Assembly: GCA_026874595.1 (NCBI GenBank)
Contig: CM049319.1
Span: forward strand, 51,534,917-51,598,916
From: Sipunculus nudus
Lineage: Eukaryota; Annelida; Sipuncula; Golfingiida; Sipunculidae
Length of the DNA: 64,000 nt
Direction: 5' to 3'
A program made the translations under genes and the position numbers. The notes below the pieces were generated by a model, which was not told the origin of the DNA, made no database searches, and was given only the letters and a program-made list of their open reading frames with translations. Below, in pieces: positions 46,487-59,800 of this stretch (positions are counted from its first letter, which is position 1; every line of letters starts with the position of its first letter).

Positions 46487-47260
46487 TTAGCGTTATATAA
46501 AATACAGACACATATCCGTTTAATCTGCGAATCCAAATAAATAGGTCTTTTGGCTACCTTGTGTACCTATTTATTATTCTACACTTGCTGCTTCTATAGA
46601 TCATGGGTTATTAGACATATACTTTTCCTAAACTGCGAAACAATAGCTGTAGAATTTAGAAATATTTCCTTTGATAAAATTTATATTAAAGTTAACTCCA
46701 GTGTTTCCTATACCACCCACTCTCTGTAGTAAGTGAAACAAAAAACGAGTCCCATCCCTAATTCTGATAAACAGTATTACAGGGATGGGGTTTTGTAATT
46801 AATTAGTTTAGTGTAGCGTGGCTCAATTTACAAATACTCCTCCATGCATCCAACAGAAAATATGGACTAAGGCAGATAAAAGTCAATTAGTGACCACAAG
46901 AATTTATTACGAAAGAAACTACATGATTACCGGTACACAAGAATCATGGCCTGACTTATATTACATAACAATTATATATAAATACGAACCAGAATGTGGC
47001 TGTCCAGGTTTCCCTGGTCCCTATAATATCAGCTTCTGTAAGGCAGAAGCTAAGAAGGACCGGAGAGGCTCAGATCCCGGTGGGACAGACACCGTAATCT
47101 ACAGTGTTCATCAGTCCCGGACATAAGAGAAAGGGCTAGGTTGGTACATGGCTCATGTATCAGTCATTCCGGTTCTGTGTCACCAGCTCTGCGGTCATTG
47201 GTCAGCCCCAGAGATCTGCATCTGGTGGCATTAATACCAAGGGAATCTCCCCTGGAGCTA
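46487..47260. other. Intergenic, no gene recognised
   Basis: An open plus-strand frame at about 46818-47126 (YERNYMITGTQESWPDLYYI) resembles nothing I know and is not supported by other signals. Confidence 0.45.
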
Positions 47261-47261
47261 T

Positions 47262-47803
47262 GATATCATAGGGTGTTCCCCCGGTAATACCAGGGGTGGG
47301 GCATTCGTGTAACATTAGAAACAACGTACAACTGTGCATTTCAAAAGTTTTTAGTTTTATTTGCCAAGATGTTCTTTGACATTTTAAAATCTATTCAACA
47401 GATGGTAGTATTTTTTTTCGGCTTATCAATATAAATGGTAGCCATGATACCATAGGGTGTTCCCCAGGTAATACCAGGGGTAGGGCATTCGTGTTACATT
47501 AGGAACTAGGTACAACTGTGCATTTCAAAAGTTTTTAGTTTTATTTACCAAGATATTCTAAGACATTTTAGAATCGATTCAACAGATGGTAGTACTTTTT
47601 CGGCTGATCACCATAAATGGTAGCCATGATATCATAGGGTGTTCCCCAGGTAATACCAGGGGTAGGGCATTCGTGTAACATTAGGAACAAGGTACAACTG
47701 TGCATTTCAAAAGATTTTAGTTTTATTTACAAAGATATTCTTTGACATTTTAAAATCGATCCAACAGATGGTAGAATTTTTTCGGCTTATCACCATAAAT
47801 TAT
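47262..47803 (+). repeat. Three tandem copies of an approx. 180-bp unit
   Basis: Units begin near 47262, 47442 and 47622, each with ATCATAGGGTGTTCCCC and then CAACTGTGCATTTCAAAAG. They are highly similar. The function, if any, is unknown. Confidence 0.93.
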
Positions 47804-47839
47804 AAAAAAAATCACCAATACAGTTTTTCATCTTTTTGA

Positions 47840-48560
47840 TAAAACGCCTTGGGGAGTTCAATAACATTAAAAGTGTACATTAGTTTTTGGATTCCGAAGG
47901 TTTGAAAAATCATTAAACAAAGGTATCAAGCTTGATTGACAGACCATAATTGGCAATATTTCAATCACCCACAAAAATAAGTAAGGCGCTAACGGATCAC
48001 CTTATCGTGTTCCTCTCTATAATTTTAAATATCTTGTGGTATAACCGTTGTTCATTATGCAAGTTTCTAATGTAATAATTTATTCCAATCAATAAATGTG
48101 TATCAAAATCTAAAGTTCCATATATTTACACTACATAATCAATGACTCGAAGGCTGCCTTGAAATCGACTGCATACAAGATAGACATCTCATCTTCTATT
48201 TAAAAATAGTTTATTATATCGTTGAAGAGCCGAGTTGTATCAGAAACGTTTCAATCTATTCTAAAAGCAGTTTGAGCCCCGCTTATTAAACTAGATAAAA
48301 CTGTATTTATTCGGCTTACCAGAATTTTATTTAAATTTTACTTATAGGTCTCCATGATGATATGTCCATTGTTTCTACCAGGCTTTTCTAACAACGTACA
48401 TTTAGTGACAGCTTGTCTTATCAGCTGACACCTGTAATGGATCCCTCTTCAGGACACATATTCAAACATTCCAAAAGGCCATCTCCTAGATAATCGAAAA
48501 GATATAGGTAGAATTCTTTGGACAGAAGTTGCTGTGATTTTTTTTACCGAAGACTGACAC
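47840..48560 (-). pseudogene. LINE reverse transcriptase fragment, heavily decayed
   Basis: The minus strand contains SILYAVDFKAAFESL, the first palm aspartate motif of LINE RT. Upstream of it are GAQTAFRID and NDIINYF, corresponding to the QxxF..(R)..DI segment. Stops interrupt each piece. It is the same general type as the LINE at the left edge. Confidence 0.65.
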
Positions 48561-51500
48561 CCATGTTAGGATGTGTGATATTGAATGTAAGACCCACACA
48601 AATACAATGTGGCTGCTTTTCGCAAGCATTATCTCAATAAGGCTTTCAGAAGTCATGGTCATGATTATTTGTAGCGATAACTTTCACACTTTTCTCACAT
48701 CCAGTATGTTATTTTGATGTACAGGGCATCGTTAAACCCTAATTGAACACCTTTGGTTCCCTATTAGTTATTTATAATCATCATTATTATTATAATCATT
48801 AAAATTATTATTATTAATATTATTATTATTATTACTATAAGAGATCTTTCAATTGAAAATAATCCTTTAAATTAAAATTATATTTTGGTGATCTAGATAA
48901 CCCCAAAACCATTGTTCCTTTGGTTTTATACCTCAACCTTCCACAAGGTTTCATGAAAATAATAGCTCAGCTGAGTGGTCGATGTATAAAAAACTTCATG
49001 TCATTCAACCCCCGTAAATTCTTTTTCTTTCTCATTTTATCAAATTCAGTATGTGTTGAGAAGTTTAAATCATGTATATCTGATACATTAGAGTGGGAGA
49101 GTTTGCCTGGCATTAGAGACTGTTCATGGTCCTATTTTTTTGCCCATATGCGGGCAACCACAAGCTGCATTGTCAGCGAACAGTACGAGAACCGGGACGG
49201 AACCCACGTAAACAAACCCTAGTGTGCCGCGATAACGAGTGACCTAATTGGACTGACTTAATTGCTGTCACGGTGTCAGGTTCAAATGTACGCTGAAGAT
49301 GACTTGCGTTTGGTTCTGGATTTATCACTACAGTTGGTCTATTTTTATTTTTCTTCTATAGAGTGACATTGGTTTAACAATGCTCTTTTTTCTGCAAAAA
49401 CAAAGGGGAAAAATTTAATTTACTTGATATGTCATTTTATTTGATTAAATTATGTGGTAAAATGTTAGCATTGAAGGTTATATCAACCCCTATTTGATAG
49501 AAAAGGCACAAAGAAATATATTCTACAATAATTTATGGTATTGGAATGACGGACATGGGTAAAACTATATGCCCCGGCCACTTTGTGGAGGGGCATACAA
49601 ATATGATTTGCCAAATGACACTTGGTGCCACGTTTCTTTGTTAAACGGGTTTATTTTTATGTGTGCCAAAATGTTAGAGTGGAAGCCAAAGATTTTGGTG
49701 AAATGATATATTTGACATTTTTCTCAGATGCAGTACCAAAATGGATCGGAACCAAGCCGGTGCAAAGGGTACCACTTAGAATTTCTTTATGTGCGCCCGA
49801 TTTGGACTCAGAAACACGGTTAGAAAAAACAGTTTTATACTCAGTTAAGCCATTTTATTATTGTTATTATACAAAATGAACATTTATCATTATCATCATA
49901 CCATTATTATTGTTCTCCCTAACAGTCACTTCCACAATATTGTTACATTTTGAAAGAAATGCAAAATAATTGACATTTTTAACCAAATATTTCTTTTGAG
50001 GACATCGAGTTTTCAACAAAGATGCTTAGGCATAACCAGATACTTGTTTCTCATGTTGGTTTCATTGTGGAGGTCTGGTATCAAACTAAGTGACCGTGAT
50101 GCAATCCTTAATTAGGTGCCCTCTGCATCCTCAGGTTTCCATCCTTTAGTTATGTTATAGATGGATGGATTGATGGATGGATAGACGTTTATTTCAGGTC
50201 ACAGCCAATATAAAATAGTATAGTAGAGTTATAAAACACAATCAGATGCAATAAATTATTATGATACATTTTAATAGATTACACTTCTGTTTAAGGTATA
50301 GACATCCGTTCCAGTATGTTGGTATTCTACAAGCTTGTACATGCAGGTAATTTGCAAGACAATATATCAGAGATTTGACTGAGCATTTGATTCGTCTAAT
50401 AAAAGTGAAGACGCATTTTCTTAACACAGCATCAAGATTGTTAAAATCATGTTGCCCTAGCACCGTCGTTCGTTGATAGCCGAATGATTTACAGTGTACG
50501 TTATCAAATGCAACACTTAATTTATTAGATCAAGACGTGTTATGATCAGTTCATAAAATCGGACAGTACAGTAATAGGTGTAAACAATATACTTTAGCTT
50601 ATTTTTAGTGTGAACAACAGGTCTTCGTCTCACCAACGCTAAATGTACCAAAAAGCAAATAAAAGCAATATTATCATCATGCCTTTTGACTTGACTTTAC
50701 ATTTTTTCAGATCTAAAGTTTAAGTGTGTCTGGATCATATCATATTCTACCAACAGCAAAGCGCCATGGGCATTGGGTCACATGTTTTATCCTGTAGTGT
50801 GCAAACTGTTTTCATGTAACAGTAAATTTATGCAGAAGTGGATACAAAGTTGCAGTTAATGCTACGAGTCGTACATCAGACAAAACTCTACGTTATATTG
50901 GGCATACTGAATTGTATGAAACTAATGAATCGAATATTTTCTGATGTAAGGCAGTGCTGTCATTCGGTATTTTATTGAAAAAAAAATATATAACTTTATA
51001 AAGGAAACCAAAATATCTACAAAGTATGTATTGATCATTATTGATCAATATTCCACATATTCGAACAGATTCATTTGTGTAACATTTCAAAATAAGCTTC
51101 ACCTATGATATTTGCAGCATATTTGCATGTGGCAAGCAATATAGCAAGAGTCCTTACAATTTCAATTAAACAATTAAAACAAGTGGTCCAGGAGCAATGA
51201 CGCCCTGCTGAACTCGAGAAACCTTGAAAAATGGGGAACATGACTCCCAGAGTGCTCAAAATCATGCATACGATCACAGTTGTAGGAATTGCCTGTACAG
51301 TTAGGCCTTGTAATGGTGAAAAGGTAAACACTGGTAGAAAGCACCAAAAAAAACTCTTAAAACTACTAAATATACACATCAAAATGCATCCGTTAGTGTC
51401 TTTGGTAGTAAATGGGTCTTTCTGGTACCCTTCACCAACATCTATTATCGCCCGCTTTTTCCAGTCCAAACAGCGATAAGATCAGAGCGGGTTCCCAGTC

Positions 51501-53130
51501 TAAATCCCGTTGCAAAGGACTGTGGGTCGCTTAATGTAATCATGGCGGCTTGTTCTCTATGTAAACACATCAGCCCTTGGCAAAATTATGTATTAAGTAG
51601 GGCAATTGAGAATTATGTTGGTGCCAACATTCAAAGACAACAAAAAGGTAATTATTTTATGTTTACACCGCTTGAAATGTCAATTATACGATTCCAAAGG
51701 GGTCTCCTATTTGGAACCTTACATGGCGTTTTCCTAAGAGTCGATCCCAAGACGATGTTGACGGAGAGGAGCACAGCGGATCGGAATCACACGTCTTGGG
51801 ACGAGACAATTTGCCAATAAACCTTAATTATGTTACAGTGACCGTGTTCTACATCCAGCTACTACCATTGTGCCCATTTGACTAACAGAGTGTTAAAAAT
51901 CATATTATTTACACAGCTTGCATAATATTGATCATTGTGACATTATTACAAGCTTCAAAGAAATTTTTACTTTAACCTCCCTGGATCTACATCAAATTAG
52001 AAGTTTCTAGGTCCAACTGTAACCAATCATGCTTATCCGTCCTGTTGGGTGCTGAAATCATATTCTTCACATATATTGCAAAACTTTAGGCCACTGTGAC
52101 TTAGTTTAAGATTTCCAAGGAGATTTGCCTAGAACCTCTAGGAGTTCAAATGAAATTATACAACACAGAGACATTCAGAATTATAAAATGGAAAATCTTT
52201 GTCACATTTATAACCCCCTTTTGTTCGATAATTAGAAAACTGATAAAATACGTATATATTTATTTTACATAAAATTACGAAATTTAAGGCTTATTTTTTA
52301 CTTAAAACAGATAATCCCCATACATTATGAAATACAGTTCGTTGTGCTTTTTCTATTAAATAGAGTATAGATATAACCGTAAACTATATACTTTAACATA
52401 CATTATTTAATAAAATAACAAAATACCTAAGACATTTTATTTGTCCATAGTATTTACAGAAAGTGTTAAATCAATGCATTATGCCTACTTATAACAACCA
52501 CAACATTCATTTTCAGAAACAAGAAATCTTCACAGTTAAAATGATACTAGATTTAGCTTGCTAAATCTCCGGTAGGTGTAAACCAAATTTTGCTGGCATA
52601 TACCGCAACATTATACAGGATAAGGTAAAAAATTAAAGGTATGGACCAACGTCAGAAAAAAACATACATTTAGCGCGTATCCCTTTTGGTTTGTATCTTT
52701 GTCAAACTATTTAAGGTTAGCCACTCATTTAAAAAACCTTATAGAGCATAGATGTGTATTAACACAGAAATAATAAAGAATTATGAGCCTTTTTATCATT
52801 CTAAAGACATTTATATGTATATACGTGTAAGTAAAAACTAACCATTGTTTTACCTAGGAACAGGCTGGCATAAATTATATTATTACCTTGACCTATTATT
52901 TGACAACTTCTTTATGGAAATAAATACGTATCTCTAATCACTATTGTTCAATAGTAAATATCTTAAATTCTGTTAACTTGACGTATTCCACTGTAACTCC
53001 GAGAGAACTGTTTGCCTTGTGCCAAGTTGTCTTAAAGTTCTGAGGTTTAAAATTTATTGACATCCACCCTTCATCCATCTTTGAAGGGATGTCAAACATG
53101 ATGTTAACGAATCTAAAAGGTGACAAATCA
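48561..53130. other. Long intergenic stretch, no gene recognised
   Basis: AT-rich, with ATT/TTA repeats at about 48775-48840 and GGAT repeats at about 50160-50190. Short open frames occur but have no family motif, splice context or conserved partner that I can see. Confidence 0.5.
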
Positions 53131-54060
53131 GTCTTGACTAGGTGGTAGTGGTTGTGGTTGAAGCATCCCGGGCTCCACCAGCCCTATGCTCCGTGGGTTC
53201 TTTATTGGACGATTGGCAAAATTAATGTCTCAAACTGGGCTAATGTTTCATTATGATAACACGACAGTCAATAAAACTAAGAGACGGATGTTTTGATTGC
53301 AATAGTTATAAACAAATCATAAAGAATTTCAATACGCGACACCTGAGATCCTCCATCTCCTGTGCTTGAGGCAAAATGTCACCCTGTTTGCTCTCTATTG
53401 CCGGCAGGTGCGCCCCTATCGTGAGAGTCACTGGGGGCAAGAACAAAGATGGCCGACGATGTGCAAACGCTCTGCCTGCATAGCAAGCCCGATAAGTCCC
53501 GATACTGTTTTATAACCCTTAGCCTGAACTCCTGCAGCAGTGATCAATTCTCTCAATTGCTGAACGGTCTTAACGCTAAAAATCTGTTGCACAATGTAGT
53601 GACAATCGGTTCGCTGTAATTATACTGTCGGGCATGTATTTTTTTTTTCCCGCAAGTCTGTTGGTGCAGCAGCACTTCCGCGCCTCCACTTCAGAAGATC
53701 AGGTATCTCCGGTGTCGCGTATTACCATGTGTACACGATATATCCTCTGCTGGACACGGTATATTGAATTACTTGTCACTGATTAATCAGTTGACGGGTT
53801 CCCGTTTACTATACCTTATCAGTATCACCCTGGGCCGCCAGCAAAGTTCACATCCAGGTCGGGCGGGCTTTTTATCTTGGACTTAAACGAGGTTCCTAAG
53901 AATGCCAAGGCTCGAACCTTATACCAAAACAGTCCCCACTTACTGCACAACAAAACTAATTAGTCCTCCAGGCTGCTTCACGCGTTCTCTTAGTCTATTC
54001 TGCTGTTTTCTTTCCCGATCTTTGACACCATCACATGCGTGCCCGGGTATCTTCCAGCTC
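53131..54060. other. GC-richer block with a small open frame
   Basis: The base composition is visibly less AT-rich than the neighbours. Within it a 57-codon plus-strand frame starts AAGATGGCCGACGATG at about 53448 and reads MADDVQTLCLHSKPDKSR. I do not recognise it. It may be an unidentified repeat or a non-coding exon. Confidence 0.3.
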
Positions 54061-54940
54061 TCTCCCCAAGTCATCTTTAACTAAACGAATCCGTAAACAT
54101 GTGCGACATAGTTCCTTAAACAGTTCGTACAAAAGTTACGCCGTACCCTGCTGGTTCACTGGATGATGTATGCTATAATGCAAGATCCCCACGTTTGTGA
54201 GACACACAGAAAGAAACTCGAATAAAACGATTGAATATGTGATAATTTAGTGCCTTTTGGAGCTGAATGAGAAGATCCGATTTATGACCTTCAAGAGTGA
54301 ATTTAAGAGGAAGGATCAAATAGTAATACGAACGAGTATACACAATGATAACAGATTATGTGCTTTTAGTTGTCATGAAAATCGATAATGCTTTCAGTAA
54401 TCACTGACTGTTGACCTTTTAATTTTCTATAAAAACAATGAGATGATCAGGAAAGACACTATGATAAAAACATATTTGATATACATGCACGTTTCTGTGT
54501 TATGAAAATAAAAATACTTTGCCATATTTGTTTCTGTTGATATTTTTTTATAATCATATAGGCATATGTCTAAAAAAAGTGGCTCATTAATGGATCTGCC
54601 AAGTTAACACTACAACAGATTGTCACTAGACGAGGGTAATGACAAGCTGTGATAGAACATCCACAGCTGGATCACAATCCGTAAAAAAACTACATGTTTG
54701 TGCACAGAACGATTAAAGATAACATTATAATAACTTAACCGGCGTGTTTTAAGGACGTTTTAGATAGCTATCTCGTTTAGAGTGGATATGTTTCACGGAA
54801 AATTACTTCTTTTGAATATATTTGGAATACGTGTTGTCGATGCATGCTCTATAATTTGATCCATGTACGTACTTAGGCATAATAGCTCGATTTCGGATTG
54901 AAAGAGTGCCTTGCGCAAGAACGTGGACAGAATTTAGATT
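54061..54940. other. Intergenic, AT-rich, nothing seen
   Basis: No gene or element is recognised before the 55-kb dispersed repeat. Confidence 0.5.
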
Positions 54941-55200
54941 CTTGACATTCAGAGAAAGATCTTCTTCGTGGAGAATCCGCAACTCCTATTGGTTTAATCT
55001 CGTGCACAGACAAACGGTGGCGCTCCGCAACCCCCAGTGGGTTAGTCTCTTACACAGACACAAGATGGCGCTCCGAATACCTCAGTGGGTGCTTATTGGA
55101 CTTCATTTTCTCAGGTAACTTGAAAAAAAAGGAAGTAAGGTTTTGCATGCGCAAGGAATTCCTTCCTGTAAGTTCACTCCAGCAGACTGCAGGTGTCCAA
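54940..55200 (+). repeat. Dispersed repeat upstream of integrin gene 3, possible 5' exon
   Basis: Holds two or three irregular copies of GTGGCGCTCCGCAACCCCC / GATGGCGCTCCGAATACC joined by TTACACAGACA. The last copy opens a small frame, MALRIPQWVLIGLHFLR, ending at a splice-donor-like CAG|GTAACT (55115). It could be a leader exon of gene 3, but the inverted partner at 16.6 kb shows that it is also a repeat. Confidence 0.5.
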
Positions 55201-56329
55201 AAATTGCCCATAAAGAATAAACGGTTTACTAGTTAACACAATGACCCACATGGAATAATACTAATTACTCACTGTGCGTGGTAAATTGGCTCATATATAT
55301 TGGCGTGCCAGCTGATAAGATGATTCAATATAACTAGAGGCAAACTTAGCCATGGTCCCATACCAGTAACATGCTGTCTTGTTGTGAGCCTGTAGAAGAG
55401 GTTGCGCATCAACTCTTGACAGGCGACGGTAGGTGGCTTTCATTCTGCTAAGAGACTCTTGTTAAGATAAAATACAGAAAGTGGCGCTGTTTTCACCGAG
55501 AAGCGTCTGTAGGAGAAGCCAAAGAAGCACGAACACAAATATAATTCCACAGCTAAGGGTATGCCTGCACGGTACTAACTCCAGACAAGTTTCTCGGATA
55601 CAGTTAGTGAATAGTAAGAGAGTATCAATTATTATGTCGTCTTTCGTTGTCCTATACCTGTACATGTAGTCAGGTTTATAATATGGCTGCCCGCATGGAA
55701 TGTTCCCATGAACAAAAAAGTAATTGTCTCCTGGTATCAAATGCAAGTTGACTAATAGGCAGCGTTCAATAATAAGGGCCCCAAAATAAAATAAAATAAA
55801 GGGTGCTACATATGTTTCGATAGAAGCTCACAGATGAAATCTAAGATATCAGTTTCAGGCCAGGACTTCTGTTTGATGCATAGAAAACTGCAAACCAGAC
55901 GGTATAACAATAGCAATCTATCTCGCTGTATGGTTATACTCATCCTCCAAAAGTCAGCGCCACCTACAGGGCATTGTCATGTCTTTTCTAAAATTATCTA
56001 ATAACCATGAACCGGATTAAAATGGTATGGAAATTGAAACGATCTCTTGAATATTAATTTGATTGAATTGATATGTATTTATTGTCTTATAAACCCCAGG
56101 TTTCCTATGGTATGTACTTAGAATAAAGCCTTGACCACTGAACAACACACGAGTTCGAATAAATTGATAAACGACGTGGCTTGTGTGACGTATGTATTAC
56201 AACGCGGAAGCTTACCACACATGTTTAAAGAATGAGTGTGTGATGCGTGAGCTGATAAACAGTGACCTGCCAATACAGCTCCTGTAAATAACAGCAGATG
56301 AACAGTTGACATTGGGTTACAAAATAACA
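55201..56329. other. Presumed 5' flank of integrin gene 3
   Basis: No TATA box or other promoter element can be fixed with confidence. Mixed-composition DNA with no other gene. Confidence 0.4.
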
Positions 56330-56505
56330 ATGTTTCTAATATTGTTTCTATTTATTTTTCACGGAGGTACTGGTTACAACTTGGACATGGATAATCTGGC
56401 CATCTTGAAAATTAACGACACGCATTACCAAGGTAACCCGCAAGATGTAAACAACTCCTACTTTGGATTCTCGTTGGCTGGGTATAAACACGACAACAAA
56501 ATATG
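56330..56505 (+). CDS. Integrin gene 3 exon 1: signal peptide and mature N-terminus
   Basis: Starts at an ATG preceded by ACA and reads MFLILFLFIFHGGTG, a typical signal peptide. The mature chain follows (YNLDMDNLAILKINDTHY), with NNSYFGFSLAGYKHDNKIW. The SYFGFS-L/V and final Trp are the conserved start of alpha-integrin blade 1. The donor is TG|GTAGGA. An in-frame TTG 24 bases upstream has no support as a start. Confidence 0.9.
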
Positions 56506-56714
56506 GTAGGATTTACTAGTATATGTATTTTTTTTTTACTGTGGTTACACGTATATATGATATAGCCCAATGATCATTTTATAAACTTTGAGAAAATAGT
56601 AAGAATCGAGATAAATAAAATTATTAAGTTAATCATTTAACTATTTTTTTTTCCTTTGCAAAAAAGACAGTGTGATGAGATAACTGATAACGCCCTTGAA
56701 AAGTGATGTCAACA

Positions 56715-56800
<86 letters not shown>

Positions 56801-59800
56801 TTGGCTTATAAAAAGCCATCACTTTAAAACACGTATCTTATACGTATCTTATAATTCTCATGCAGTTTCCAAACCCTAAAGTTCTTCGTAATGCTTAATC
56901 ACAAAAAAAAAAAACATGCGTACAACCAGAATAGAGTTACCGTGTAAATTTCTTGCTTGTTTTTGTTCGCTCATTCATTATTTAGCTGCACGTTCTGGTG
57001 CTTTAAATAGCCCGTTGAGGTTATATCCGTTTTACTTCCGATATACTTCACTTATCATGACAATCAACTTGTGTTTTACAGTACATCTGCTAAATCACAT
57101 CCTAATGCGTGGGTACTGGTTAAAACATATTGATTTAACCAGGATTACAAAGACAGCTGTTTGGCTAATGTTAATGTTCTTGGGAAACATGTACTGTGGA
57201 TTCAGAAAATATTATCTATTCGTTGTGTTAAAACATTCGTGGATTTAACGTTTCTTGTTATGCAAATTTTCAAAATTGATATGTGAACATTGAATATAAG
57301 CAATAAGCCAAAGATCATTTTTTGTTTGTTTAAAATGCATTAGTTGTTTACAATTTTATGACTCGTTAAATCACATGTCAGATTCATGCAGTCCCGGTAA
57401 AAGCGATAGGCTCAATTAATTATACAACTAAAATATCGGCTGACTTATCGTAAACATTGGTGCACACTTTAGGGAAGGCCCTATATCTCCATAAATTTCT
57501 CTGGGATTGTTCCGTCTGTGTTTATCAATTGAAACCATAAGTATCTGAAAGTATTATTGGGTTAATGAGAGCAATCCCGGCGCTAGGTGTGGGTATGACG
57601 CACGTTCAGAAGGTACCCCGTTTCGACTCAAGTGCCCCGGAACCAGACCATAGTGAGACGTGGCTCCGGCTCATAATTGTGCTCAGCTTAGCGTGACCTA
57701 TGACACAGCCGGGGGGCTATCTAGATTAACTGCCACACGGATGAACTCTTATTGTTATTTTTGGCTAGTAATTAACGGAATACAGCTAAAGGATGGGTTG
57801 CTTTGTTTCTCATGTTTTTTGTACTTAGGTAAAAGTTAGTTTAAAATTTTATCGGGGAATGGCAGTGTAGTGCAACCAATGATCCTATAGGCCGCTACAG
57901 CTTCTATGGTTGTTACACAATTATGCAAACGTGGTTAACTCAACATGAGTAATGAAAAAAAATCAGTTGTTTTCTATTTTATTTTAAAAATGGCATTACT
58001 CAGGAACTATTAAATAAGACCAGCAGTGCCAAATGACCTTTAACTAGGGCTTTCAGCGAGATAATCGGAGAGAGAACAAGTAAACATATGCAGTGTAAGT
58101 GCAGACGAAATTTTAAACAGTCACTTTTGAGTCCGACACTGATGAAATCATGATATGTTTGCTCAACCAAAGGTAGAACTGAATATCTTTCCTCGCAAAA
58201 TAAAATTTATTAAGTATTTTTTTTTAATTTATGAGCTACATATGATTTTCTGTGTGTTTTATATATCAGTACCGTTTGCTAGCATGGAGAGTTACAACGG
58301 ACCAACACGATGTCATAACTGAATCCTTAGTCAATGCACAGGGACGGACTTTCAAAAATTCTATAATAAACCTAATGATCGTTGGGTTTTTAATTTCCCA
58401 TGTTACCCGTGAATTCCATGAAAATAAAAACCCAAGGAAAAATGCTGAATCCACAATATACAAACAGAGATTCAATTCAAGTTGATGGTCAGTGGAAACA
58501 ATAACACTGATAAAGTGAGAAGAAACATATACATTAACATGAAAACACTACACATGCAAAAGTGCCTAGTTACATAGTAACATCAGATCCATAAATGTCT
58601 CAGTCCGTTGAACCGAGATTATTATCAGAATCAAAATCGTTTTGTGTCCCTAATATATTTTTGTACGTGACTAAAGAGTTTAAAGTTTTTGAAGTAGTCA
58701 AGGAGCCGCTCCCTAGAGTAAAATACTATTTTTTTAACTTTTCCAACTATTTCTTGAAAATGTCTATACACATTTGGACCTGAATCGTTTATTATTTTAT
58801 AGAAAGTCGTGGCAATTCGTTTCTACTTTCCTAGGGACAGACAATGTAGGCCGACCAGGCTGGATAAGCAGTATTGCAGGCTCCTTTACATTGTTTTTCG
58901 AATTGTTTATTTGTTTAGAAAACCAAGGGATGTATCAATAAAAATCAAGCTGAAGAGAATTGATAACAATATGTAAACTTTAACTGACAAAGAATTTAGA
59001 TGACAGAAATGAGTAAAATATAACTTACGCTTTAGTACGGAAATTACGCGAAATGAAAAGCCACGCAAACGTTTATATAAGAATATATTCGGTTTTTGGT
59101 GAGTAAATTTGTATATTCGAAAATGGATTTCAATTAGGTCTCAGAAAAAGAATAAAAACTAAAAACAGATCAATGTACGGAGCCCGGGAGACGACATGGT
59201 GGAAAATATTCATTAATTCGTGCGCACGAATTAGTAGCCAATAAGCATTGAACCAGTAGCATAAGAAAGCTGTTCTCATTGGCCATTAATTCGGATTAGT
59301 AATTCGTGCGCACGGATTAGTTATTCGTGCGCACGAATCATTATATATTTTTTTTTCACCTTGGAAATATATTTGTCACACCGAGTAATTCGTGCCTACG
59401 GATTAGCAATTCGTGCGCACGAATTAAAAAAACTATTTCCACCCTTGGAAATATATTTTTTCCGCCTAGTAATTCGTGCGCACGGATTAGTAATTCCTGC
59501 GCACGATTTAATAAATATTTTCCACCATGTCGTCTCCAGGGCTCCGTACCAATGTGACTGAAGGACATAGAATTGTTTTGTATCCGACTGTGGCTTACTA
59601 AATGTTATCGACCGACCGTGCTCGGTAGATTCAGAAAACTGCGAAAATGTAACGGGTACATCTATGTTGTGGCTCAGTAAAATTGATCAAATCAAATTCA
59701 TTTTATGATTTACAGCAGCTATTACTTTTTTTAATTTATAGCCAAGACGCTGAATCTTTATAAATCGCGGGAACACTTAAGACATAACATGACCTTATAG

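Noticed and set aside
46818-47126. 102-codon plus-strand frame
   Set aside because: No start codon context, family motif or splice signal; probably chance.
47262-47803. Regularly spaced direct repeats considered as a CRISPR array
   Set aside because: The units are about 180 bp with no unique spacers, and the genome is eukaryotic.
53448-53621. Small frame starting MADDVQTLCLHSKPDKSR with a good start context
   Set aside because: Only 57 codons, no recognisable family, and no splice or conservation evidence; mentioned but not called a gene.
59327-59568. Overlapping open frames on both strands
   Set aside because: They are produced by the palindromic repeats of the foldback element.
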